This document shows positions 1-5,821 of a DNA stretch of 64,000 nucleotides, one piece after another. The position numbers and the translations under genes are program-made. Under the pieces are notes generated by a model. The model saw nothing but the letters and a program-made list of their open reading frames with translations. It made no database searches and was not told the DNA's origin. Position 1 is the first letter of the stretch, and every line of letters begins with the position of its first letter. This DNA is from Rhipicephalus microplus (taxonomy: Eukaryota > Arthropoda > Arachnida > Ixodida > Ixodidae): contig NC_134701.1 in the NCBI RefSeq assembly GCF_043290135.1, forward strand, positions 8,834,001 to 8,898,000. Direction: 5' to 3'.

Positions 1-2
1 GC

Positions 3-3000
3 CACGAGAAGCTGGCAATCTTCCTGCGGGAAAGGGATTGCCGAGGAATTGAAAAGCTAGTAGAAGCTACTGATCATTATATGGAGGCGCAGGGTTTCGT
101 CAACCTTGGTAAAGGTAAGGACGACAAGGACCATAAAAAGCCACCAGATCGAGCGCAGGCCGCACTACGGAAAGAGGAAAAGGACAAACCACATTGTTTG
201 CTTTGTGGAAAGCGCGGTCATAAGGCCTCAGATTGCTGGGCAAATACTAAAGGGCCAAGGACAAAACCAGCCTTCTGCGGAAAATGTAGACGTAGTGGGC
301 ATAGCAAAAAGGACTGCCCTAACAAGGGAAGCGGTAAAGCCTCGTGCCTGAAAGAGCAAGCAGAAGGTCCGAAAGCATCAAACCAGGAGACACAGGCTTC
401 CCGGCAAGGTACTGATTGCTCGAAACGTACGAGAATCAAGTGGGAGGACAAGTCTATGCCTACGGCCGAAGGCGTCCTTGAAAACCAGCCCGTTACGGTC
501 TTACGGGATACAGGATGCGACTCGGTTATTGTGAGAAGGTCCCTTGTACCCGTCAGCAATCTGACGGGGAAAGTTTCCTCTGTGTGTCTTCTTGATCGAA
601 GGGTACTGAAACTGCCGGAGGCAGACGTGCGAATTATTTCACCCTTTTTCTCAGGCAAGACTCGCGCGATCTGCATGGATGACCCACTGTATGACGTCGT
701 TCTGGGAAACGTCCAAGGGGTCCGTGACGCCTCCGATCCTGATCAAGATTGGAAAAGACACCTACGTCCAGCTAGTCCGATGAAAATATCATCTAGGGTG
801 GGAGCGGACGACGGATCGCTGACTGGATCTTATACTACAGATGCATTCACTTCGGTTGCGAGGCAATCAAAGGAAAACGAAGTCGCCGCGACAGTCGGAC
901 AGAGTTCTCGTCGCCTGCCGGTACCAACAATAAGTCCCCTAGATATGAGTGCACGTGACTTGCAGAAAAGTCAGAGGGATGACGCTAGCTTACAGAAATG
1001 CTTTGAGGCCGTCGATAAACCCATCCAGACCAGGTTTGCCGAGATTCTTTTCTTTACAAAAGAAGAAATTCTATACAGGAGGTACAAGCTCAGATCGAAG
1101 AGAGAAACTGAACAACTTGTTGTACCTACAGCCCTCCGCCATTGTGTAATGCAAATGGCTCATGAAGGAATTCTTGCGGGCCATCAGGGTATAAAACGCA
1201 CAACAGACCGTATCCTCGAGGAGTTCTATTGGCCAGGGGTACTTTCTGACATCACACGATTTGTGAAATCGTGCGACACGTGCCAGAGAACTTTCCCAAA
1301 ACACTTAGTTGGGCGAGTACCGTTGGGTAAAACCCCCGTCATTGATACACCGTTTAAGAGAGTGGCCATTGACATTGTGGGACCATTATCTCCCAAGTCA
1401 GAAAAAGGGAATAGATACGTTTTGACAATGGTGGACATGGCAACGCGGTATCCTGATGCGGTGGCGCTGCCAAGCATTGAAACAGAAAGGATCGCTGAAG
1501 CACTGTTGGAGATGTTCTCGCGAGTGGGGGTACCTCAGGAAATCATCAGCGACCGAGGCACGTCTTTTACGTCCCACCTAATGCGCGAATTCAGCAGGCT
1601 TCTATCCTTCACACAGTTGCCGACGACACCATATCATCCCATGGCAAATGGTCTTGTCGAGAGGTTCAATGGCACACTTAAACGAATGATAAGACGAATG
1701 TGTCAAGAGTGCCCGAAAAGTTGGGACCGGTACTTAGCGCCTTTACTTTTCGCCTATAGAGAAGTTCCGCAGTCAAGTTTGGGCTTCGCCCCGTTTGACT
1801 TACTGTATGGCCGTTACGTCAGAGGGCCCATGTCAATATTGAAAGAGATGTGGACTGGGAATCATCTAGATGATGAGACGAAGACCTCGTACGGCTATGT
1901 AGTTGACCTGCGGAGACGTCTTGAAAACACTTGTCGTCTAGCCAAGGAGGAGCTGCAGAAAGCCAAACTTGTGCAGAAGAAGCACTATGACATGAAGACT
2001 AGACCACGGCGTTTAGCTGTTGGAGACAAGGTGCTGCTGCTACTCCCGTCGGACAACAACAAACTGATTCTAACATGGAAAGGGCCTTTCACAGTTTTAG
2101 AGAGGAAGAATGACGTGGATTACGTTATTGATTTAGGAACGCGAACATCTCTGTTTCACGTCAACCTCCTCAAAAAATATCAAGAACGACCATCGGTACC
2201 ACAGCCAACAAAAGAAGCGTCAGTCGCGTGTCTGGCTGATGATACTGAGCACGACGATCTACCATGCGTACCTTTTCAGCAAAAAGAATCTGCTGCCGAT
2301 GTGAACATATCGGAAGCACTCTCTACTAAACAGCGCACGCAGATCGCTAGAATACTGCATACCTACGAGAATGTATTCACCGACATTCCCGGCAGAACAC
2401 ATCTCACCCAGTGCAAGTTGAATGTCGCAACGGATACACCAGTGAACATACGGCCGTATCCACTACCGTTTGCTACCAAAGAGGCAGTTCAACAAGAAAT
2501 TAGAGACATGCTGAAGCAAGGCATCATCGAGCCATCTGAGTCTCCCTACCAGTCGCCGATAGTAGTTGTCAAGAAAAAAGACGGGACAATACGTCTATGC
2601 ATTGACTTCCGGCAACTCAACAAGATACTGCTGAACGACAATGAGCCCATACCTCGAGTTGATGTTATTTTTGGACAACTGGGGAAGGCACGATATTTTT
2701 CTAAGTTCGACTTTGCTAAAGGGTATTGGCAAGTCCCGATGCATGAAGAGTCCAAAGCAATGACAGCGTTTTCTACATCAGCAGGCCTTTATCAGTTTCG
2801 TTTCATGCCGTTTGGCATTAAAACCGCCCCAGCTGTCTTCAACCGTCTAATGAGGAAGGTGGTAGCAGATATACCCCATATTTACTTTTACTTCGACGAT
2901 GTGCTCGTTGCAACCGAGACGTGGACAGAACACGTGGCCACACTTGAAGCCTTTCTTCAACGAGTTAGCGAATCCGGGTTGACGATTCGACCAACGAAAA

Positions 3001-3203
3001 GTGAGATTGGTCAGCGGTCAGTAAAGTTCCTCGGTCATCACGTCGAAAATGGCATCATCAAACCCCAGATCGAAACCCTTGATAAAATACGGGCAGCCAA
3101 GCGCCCACAGACGAAAAAAAGAAGTACGCTCTTTCCTTGGACTTACGGGCTATTACAGAGATTTCGTCCACAAGTACTCCGAGATAGCAGGACCATTAAC
3201 TGA
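3..3203 (+). CDS. Gag (C-terminal part)-protease-integrase-reverse transcriptase polyprotein, partial
   Basis: The frame is open from base 3, so the ATG at 81 is internal; residue numbers here count from it. Two CX2CX4HX4C zinc knuckles (C39-C52, C66-C79) bind genomic RNA in the Gag nucleocapsid. The protease has D143-T144-G145, with a VLG motif near 207-209. Integrase has an H361/H368/C398/C401 zinc-binding site, a D431-D491-E527 catalytic triad (35 residues between the last two), and a C-terminal GPF motif at 668-670 followed by an HVNLLK segment. Reverse transcriptase spans about 790-1003, with catalytic D877 and the YFDD box at 937-940. Residues after about 1012 are out of frame because of the A7 run at 3114-3120, and the stop at 3203 is an artefact of that shift. 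The 26 codons before base 81 look helical and Gag-like. Domain identities are clear from motifs; activity is not implied. Confidence 0.9.
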   Translation, partial: HEKLAIFLRERDCRGIEKLVEATDHYMEAQGFVNLGKGKDDKDHKKPPDRAQAALRKEEKDKPHCLLCGKRGHKASDCWANTKGPRTKPAFCGKCRRSGHSKKDCPNKGSGKASCLKEQAEGPKASNQETQASRQGTDCSKRTRIKWEDKSMPTAEGVLENQPVTVLRDTGCDSVIVRRSLVPVSNLTGKVSSVCLLDRRVLKLPEADVRIISPFFSGKTRAICMDDPLYDVVLGNVQGVRDASDPDQDWKRHLRPASPMKISSRVGADDGSLTGSYTTDAFTSVARQSKENEVAATVGQSSRRLPVPTISPLDMSARDLQKSQRDDASLQKCFEAVDKPIQTRFAEILFFTKEEILYRRYKLRSKRETEQLVVPTALRHCVMQMAHEGILAGHQGIKRTTDRILEEFYWPGVLSDITRFVKSCDTCQRTFPKHLVGRVPLGKTPVIDTPFKRVAIDIVGPLSPKSEKGNRYVLTMVDMATRYPDAVALPSIETERIAEALLEMFSRVGVPQEIISDRGTSFTSHLMREFSRLLSFTQLPTTPYHPMANGLVERFNGTLKRMIRRMCQECPKSWDRYLAPLLFAYREVPQSSLGFAPFDLLYGRYVRGPMSILKEMWTGNHLDDETKTSYGYVVDLRRRLENTCRLAKEELQKAKLVQKKHYDMKTRPRRLAVGDKVLLLLPSDNNKLILTWKGPFTVLERKNDVDYVIDLGTRTSLFHVNLLKKYQERPSVPQPTKEASVACLADDTEHDDLPCVPFQQKESAADVNISEALSTKQRTQIARILHTYENVFTDIPGRTHLTQCKLNVATDTPVNIRPYPLPFATKEAVQQEIRDMLKQGIIEPSESPYQSPIVVVKKKDGTIRLCIDFRQLNKILLNDNEPIPRVDVIFGQLGKARYFSKFDFAKGYWQVPMHEESKAMTAFSTSAGLYQFRFMPFGIKTAPAVFNRLMRKVVADIPHIYFYFDDVLVATETWTEHVATLEAFLQRVSESGLTIRPTKSEIGQRSVKFLGHHVENGIIKPQIETLDKIRAAKRPQTKKRSTLFPWTYGLLQRFRPQVLRDSRTIN

Positions 3204-3699
3204 ACTGACTAAAAAGAGAGCCCCTAACAAAGTAATTTGGGGAGTGCAGGAACAGAAAGCCTTCGATGCACTCAAGACCATGCTGTCTACACAACCTGTC
3301 TTGAGAGCACCCGATTTCGCTCAGCCTTTTGTACTTCGCACCGACGCCTCGTCAACAAGCGTAGGTGCCATACTTATGCAGCGGCATGGTGCTATGCTAC
3401 ACCCAGTGTCGTACGCTAGCCGACGACTGCAACCACGAGAAACTGCCTATTCGACAATCGAGCGCGAAGCCCTGGCACTCACGTGGGCCATCCAGAAATT
3501 TCATATTTACTTGTTCGGGCGAACGTTCATACTACAAAGCGACCACAAGCCTCTCGTTTACATCAACTCCGCCAAACACATCAACAGCCGTGTTCTACGT
3601 TGGAGCCTCATACTCATGGAGTACGACTTCAGCGTTGAATATATAAAAGGCAGTGAGAATGTAGGAGCAGACTATATGAGCCGGTTGCCAAGCGCATGA
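3121..3699 (+). CDS. Reverse transcriptase connection and RNase H, frameshifted from the upstream frame
   Basis: This is the C-terminal part of pol, in the frame one base downstream of the polyprotein frame. It is open from an ATG at 3049, but the first 24 codons overlap reverse transcriptase in the wrong frame, so the true segment begins at the A7 run. It starts with the conserved FLGLTGYYR thumb/connection motif. RNase H follows: the first acidic residue in RTDAS (residue 99 from 3049), the glutamates of the IERE motif (138 and 140), D165 in QSDHK, and D208 in the terminal GADYMSR motif. It would degrade the RNA strand of the RNA-DNA hybrid during reverse transcription. The stop at 3697-3699 ends pol just before the non-coding region, the expected end for a gypsy-type element whose integrase has moved upstream. 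Confidence 0.87.
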   Translation, partial: EVRSFLGLTGYYRDFVHKYSEIAGPLTELTKKRAPNKVIWGVQEQKAFDALKTMLSTQPVLRAPDFAQPFVLRTDASSTSVGAILMQRHGAMLHPVSYASRRLQPRETAYSTIEREALALTWAIQKFHIYLFGRTFILQSDHKPLVYINSAKHINSRVLRWSLILMEYDFSVEYIKGSENVGADYMSRLPSA

Positions 3700-3992
3700 A
3701 CATCATCGCTACACGGCTTGAGGATTTCGCAGTGTCGAGTATAATTGATGGAATTTTTTTTTTCGGTGCACATTACTTACCGTGACGGACCAACTTTCAT
3801 CTCGTCTTGCGAGTACCTTTGAGAGTGTCGGGTGTGCGGGGCCCTGAACACTGGTGACAACTTTTGTGTCTCTTATGTGTGCCGAGTGTGCGGGGCTCGG
3901 AAGTGTAGTGCAGTGCTCCGAGTGCGCGTGTACTACGGTGTCCCAAGGGATCCAGTGGCAGCTGCAAGTTCTTCACAGCGAAGAACCTTCTT
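3700..3992 (+). other. Non-coding region between pol stop and polypurine tract
   Basis: No open frame, envelope-like gene or RNA gene is seen in these 293 bases. The stretch holds a T10 run near 3754 and an imperfect direct repeat around a GTGTGCGGGG core (about 3826-3845 and 3881-3900). It is best read as the 3' untranslated part of the retroelement. The absence of a coding region after RNase H argues against an errantivirus-like envelope gene here. Confidence 0.6.
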
Positions 3993-4003
3993 AAGTGGGG
4001 GGG
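3993..4003 (+). other. Polypurine tract (plus-strand primer site)
   Basis: AAGTGGGGGGG lies a few bases before the TGTGACG that starts the LTR. A purine run immediately 5' of the 3' LTR is the standard plus-strand priming site of LTR retrotransposons. One T interrupts the run, and three bases (TAA) separate it from the LTR. Confidence 0.7.
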
Positions 4004-4006
4004 TAA

Positions 4007-4686
4007 TGTGACGAAGCAGGGAAAGCGAGAGCAGACGACGGAGTGGCCGATCGCTGGAAGGCGAGAAAAACGAAGGAGCTCGGGCTGCAGAGAAGATTAA
4101 GAAGGGCGCGCGCAGGCGAGACAGTTTTTTTTTTGGAACGCCGGCAGAACGGGCGGCAGGTTGTTGGAGAACCCGCATCTACGCGCGAGGTTCGCATACA
4201 CAGGGCGCCTGTCTTCGGGACAGCGAGCGCCTCACGGTCCTCGCCTGGCAAGACCTGGGACGCGGCCTGCTGCTCTCGGAGAACCCGCACCTACGCGCGA
4301 GGTTCCAGATTGTCCACCACCGTCGAGACGAGCGTCTCAAGGTCCTGGCCTGGCGCGGACGAGCCCTGTCTGGCTACCGGCTACCGAGCGACGGTTCGTT
4401 CACTCGGCCCTTAACCCCTGCTGCTGCTACGTCGTTGCCACACCGGACATCTACCCGACGACGATTACGTCATCACAGGGACTCAACCAGCCCACAGCCT
4501 CCTGGTCCCCAAGCACCGCCACGTGAGACAATTGACTAGTAGTGTACGCTGCCGCTTTATGTATTACGTGTGTGTATGCTGTCAAATACAATTGTAGTGT
4601 GGTTTGTTAACGTCAGATACCGTCTCCTCCATCCGCAACGCGTCACACGCTCTGCGGCGCGACGAACCTCACCAACAAACATCACA
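4007..4686 (+). repeat. 3' LTR of the retrotransposon
   Basis: It begins TGTGACG just after the polypurine tract. The preferred right end is the TCACA at 4682-4686: it is the inverse of the first five bases, and recognisable array sequence starts at the next base. The alternative end is CGTCACA at 4641-4647, a 7-bp perfect inverse of the start, but this would leave about 38 unexplained bases before the array. Without the 5' LTR in view I cannot compare the two copies or see a target-site duplication. The LTR holds a diverged internal duplication. No clear AATAAA signal was seen; an A/T-rich stretch near 4585-4595 is the only candidate. Confidence 0.72.
4166..4305 (+). repeat. Diverged direct duplication inside the LTR
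   Basis: A 28-bp segment at 4166-4193 recurs at 4278-4305 with one difference, an offset of 112 bp. Both contain GAGAACCCGC followed by CTACGCGCGAGGTTC. A second shared element around GGTCCT follows each copy (near 4236 and 4341) at a slightly different spacing, so the duplication is old and has indels. In LTRs such internal repeats often lie in the U3 promoter/enhancer part; that role here is inference. Confidence 0.6.
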
Positions 4687-4718
4687 TGTTCTGATGGTGG
4701 CGAGAGTGGAGCATGACT

Positions 4719-4792
4719 GTCTCTATGGCGCGGTAGGCTAGCGCGATCGGCTGTTAACCGAAAGGTTGGAGGTTCGAGCCCACCCGGTGATG
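4719..4792 (+). tRNA. tRNA-Asn(GTT)-like unit 1, next to the LTR
   Basis: First body after the retroelement. It has an unusual D arm: the D loop reads GGTAGGCTA and the acceptor strand GTCTCTA. The anticodon loop CTGTTAA carries GTT at 4753-4755. The 3' acceptor strand CGGTGAT belongs to the GGTGATGG class. Body position 1 lies 32 bp to the right of the preferred LTR end. Probably a pseudogene or tRNA-derived repeat, because of mismatches in the acceptor, anticodon and T stems. Confidence 0.6.
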
Positions 4793-4866
4793 GTGTGGCG
4801 CTTTTTTTTCTTTGTGCTGATAGCTTTGAAGATATGTTCTGATGGTGGTGAGAGTGGAGCAGGACA

Positions 4867-4940
4867 GTCTCCGTGGCGCAATTGGCTAGCGCGATTGGCT
4901 GTTAACCGAAAGGTTGGAGGTTCGAGCCCACCCAGTGGTG
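4867..4940 (+). tRNA. tRNA-Asn(GTT)-like unit 2
   Basis: D stem GCGC/GCGC is intact and the anticodon is GTT. The anticodon stem reads ATTGG, one further change from the ATCGG majority. The T stem GGAGG/CCACC has the array-typical A-A mismatch. The 3' acceptor strand is CAGTGGT. This ATTGG subtype recurs throughout the array, for example near 11515, 31820 and 43750. Confidence 0.6.
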
Positions 4941-5021
4941 GTGCGGTGCTTTTTTTTCTTTGGGCTGATAGCTTTGAAGATATGTTCTTATGGTGGTGAG
5001 AGTGGAGCAGGACTGTCTCCG

Positions 5022-5033
5022 TGGCGCAATTGG
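5022..5033 (+). promoter_or_regulatory. A box of a representative unit (RNA polymerase III internal promoter)
   Basis: TGGCGCAATTGG occupies the D-arm position of the A box and fits the general eukaryotic consensus. The same box, with small changes such as CAGTTGG, CAATGGG or CAATCGG, is present in nearly every unit. Together with the B box it would recruit TFIIIC. Confidence 0.6.
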
Positions 5034-5066
5034 CTTGCGCGATCGGCTGTTAACCGAAAGGTTGGA

Positions 5067-5077
5067 GGTTCGAGCCC
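5067..5077 (+). promoter_or_regulatory. B box of a representative unit (RNA polymerase III internal promoter)
   Basis: GGTTCGAGCCC differs from the consensus GGTTCGANTCC at one position. It is kept in most classes. In the GGAGTTTCGAGC class the second G is T, and in the GGTTTGAGACC class the invariant C is lost, so those classes may bind TFIIIC less well. Confidence 0.6.
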
Positions 5078-5091
5078 ACCCGGTGGTGGTG

Positions 5092-5115
5092 CGGCGCTTT
5101 TTTTTCTTTGCGCTG
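5092..5115 (+). terminator. T-run terminator with flanking inverted repeat, representative unit
   Basis: T8 at 5098-5105 lies 10 bp after the tRNA-like body, long enough to terminate RNA polymerase III. It is bracketed by CGGCGC (5092-5097) and GCGCTG (5110-5115), which can pair as a 6-bp stem including one G-U, with a T-rich 12-nt loop. The arrangement repeats in most units. T-run length varies from 5 to 9, and some classes have an interrupted run (TTTTATTTC). Confidence 0.65.
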
Positions 5116-5161
5116 ATAGTTTGAAGATATGTTCTGATGGTGGTGAGAGTGGAGTAAGACT

Positions 5162-5235
5162 GTTTCCGTGGCGCAATGGGCTAGCGCGATCGGCTGTTAA
5201 CCGAAAGGTTGGAGTTTCGAGCCCTCCTGGGAGTG
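5162..5235 (+). tRNA. tRNA-Asn(GTT)-like unit 4, GGAGT/CCTCC class
   Basis: Acceptor GTTTCCG, anticodon GTT. The T arm is GGAGT-TTCGAGC-CCTCC, so the central A-T pair is restored but the pair next to the loop (T-C) is lost. The 3' acceptor strand here is TGGGAGT. The trailer GGTGTGTTGC replaces the GCGGCGC trailer, so the flanking hairpin is weaker in this class. Confidence 0.58.
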
Positions 5236-5308
5236 GTGTGTTGCTTTTTTTCTTTGCGGTAATAGCTTTGAAGATATGTTCTGATGGTGGTGAGAGTGCA
5301 GCAGGACT

Positions 5309-5382
5309 GTCTTTGTGGCGCAATTGGCTAGCGCGATCGGCTGTTAACCGAAAGGTGGGAGGTTCGAGCCCACCCGGTGATG
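5309..5382 (+). tRNA. tRNA-Asn(GTT)-like unit 5
   Basis: Acceptor GTCTTTG; variable region AGGTG instead of AGGTT; 3' strand CGGTGAT. The anticodon is GTT and the D stem is intact. It is followed by an interrupted pyrimidine run (TTTCTCTGCTTT), so its terminator is weak compared with its neighbours. Confidence 0.57.
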
Positions 5383-5456
5383 GTGCGGCGCTTTCTCTGC
5401 TTTGGGGTGATAGCTCTGAAGAAATGTTCTGACGGTGGTGAGAGTGGAGCACGACT

Positions 5457-5530
5457 GTCTCCGTGGGGCAATTGGCTAGCGCGATCGGCTGTTAACCGAA
5501 AGGTTGGAGGTTCGAGCTCTCCCGGTGGTG
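5457..5530 (+). tRNA. tRNA-Asn(GTT)-like unit 6, GGAGG/TCTCC class
   Basis: It has GTGGGGCAATTGG, so position 10 of the D stem is G and one pair is disturbed. The T arm GGAGG/TCTCC is fully paired, with one G-U. The anticodon is GTT. The preceding spacer carries the CTCTGAAGAAATG and GACGG variants that mark one recurrent unit class. Confidence 0.57.
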
Positions 5531-5603
5531 GTGCGTCGCTTTTTTTCTGTGGGCTGATAGCTTTGAAGATATGTTCTGATGGTGGTGAGAGTAGAGCAGG
5601 ACT

Positions 5604-5677
5604 GTCTCCGTGGCGCAATTGGCTAGCGTGATCGGCTGTTAATTGAAAAGTTGGAGGTTCGAGCCCACCCGGTGGTG
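5604..5677 (+). tRNA. tRNA-Asn(GTT)-like unit 7 with altered anticodon stem
   Basis: The anticodon loop is followed by TTGAA instead of CCGAA, converting two C-G pairs of the stem to G-U. The D arm has GCGTGATCGG, with a T in place of C. The anticodon is still GTT. This is a strongly degenerate copy. A sister with the same change lies at 6924. Confidence 0.55.
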
Positions 5678-5747
5678 GTGCGGCGCTTTTTTTTGGGCTG
5701 ATAGCTTTGAAGATATGTTCTGATGGTGGTGAGAGTAGAGCAGGACT

Positions 5748-5821
5748 GTCTCCGTGGCGCAATTGGCTAGCGCGATCGGCTGTTAACCGAAAGGTTGGAG
5801 TTTCGAGCCCTCCCGGGAGTG
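5748..5821 (+). tRNA. tRNA-Asn(GTT)-like unit 8, representative CCTCCCGGGAGT class
   Basis: T arm GGAGT/CCTCC; 3' acceptor strand CGGGAGT, with C-A at position 3 and G-U pairs at the end. The trailer is GGTGTGTTGC, then T6. This class recurs every few units across the array and is the most easily recognised marker in the higher-order repeats. The spacer before it is short (unit spacing 144 bp) because the CTTT after the T-run is missing. Confidence 0.58.

Larger units (their letters stand above)
1..4686 (+). mobile_element. Ty3/gypsy-like LTR retrotransposon, 5' truncated by window, Gmr1-like domain order
   Basis: Visible parts, in order: Gag C-terminus with two zinc knuckles, aspartic protease, integrase, reverse transcriptase, RNase H, a non-coding stretch, a polypurine tract and a 3' LTR. 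The 5' LTR, primer-binding site and most of Gag lie left of the window. Integrase upstream of reverse transcriptase in one continuous frame is seen directly. Among elements with gypsy-type polymerase this order is known from the Gmr1-like group. One frameshift at an A7 run breaks pol, so this copy is probably non-autonomous unless the extra base is an assembly error. Array sequence resumes immediately after the LTR, so I infer insertion within the tandem array. No chromodomain is visible after the integrase. Confidence 0.88.
5015..5088 (+). tRNA. tRNA-Asn(GTT)-like unit 3, representative of the majority class
   Basis: Typical unit. Acceptor GTCTCCG faces CGGTGGT: four Watson-Crick pairs, G-U pairs at the end, and a T-T clash at position 4. 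The D stem is perfect. The anticodon stem ATCGG/CCGAA has an A-A clash at its outer pair. The loop CTGTTAA holds GTT. The T stem GGAGG/CCACC has a central A-A clash, and the T loop is TTCGAGC. A canonical animal tRNA-Asn has pairs at these sites, so this is a degenerate copy. The cloverleaf is recognisable but unlikely to give a stable elongator tRNA. Confidence 0.65.

Noticed and set aside
218..1477. Minus-strand ORFs of 77-152 codons under gag-pol
   Set aside because: Shadows of the conserved plus-strand gag-protease-integrase frame.
3114..3121. Programmed -1 frameshift site (A-rich heptamer) between reverse transcriptase and RNase H
   Set aside because: The frame change needed is +1, not -1. 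The zero-frame codons do not fit the X XXY YYZ pattern. Frameshifting inside pol at this place is not expected.
3700..3992. Envelope gene after pol
   Set aside because: The space is under 300 bp with no substantial open frame.
3933..4526. ORFs of 81-123 codons across the region before and within the LTR
   Set aside because: They overlap on both strands, have no recognisable motif, and lie in GC-rich LTR sequence including its internal duplication.
5015..5088. Functional tRNA-Asn gene cluster
   Set aside because: Shared mismatches in the acceptor, anticodon and T stems of the typical unit make function as an elongator tRNA unlikely, though a few functional members cannot be excluded without covariance scoring.
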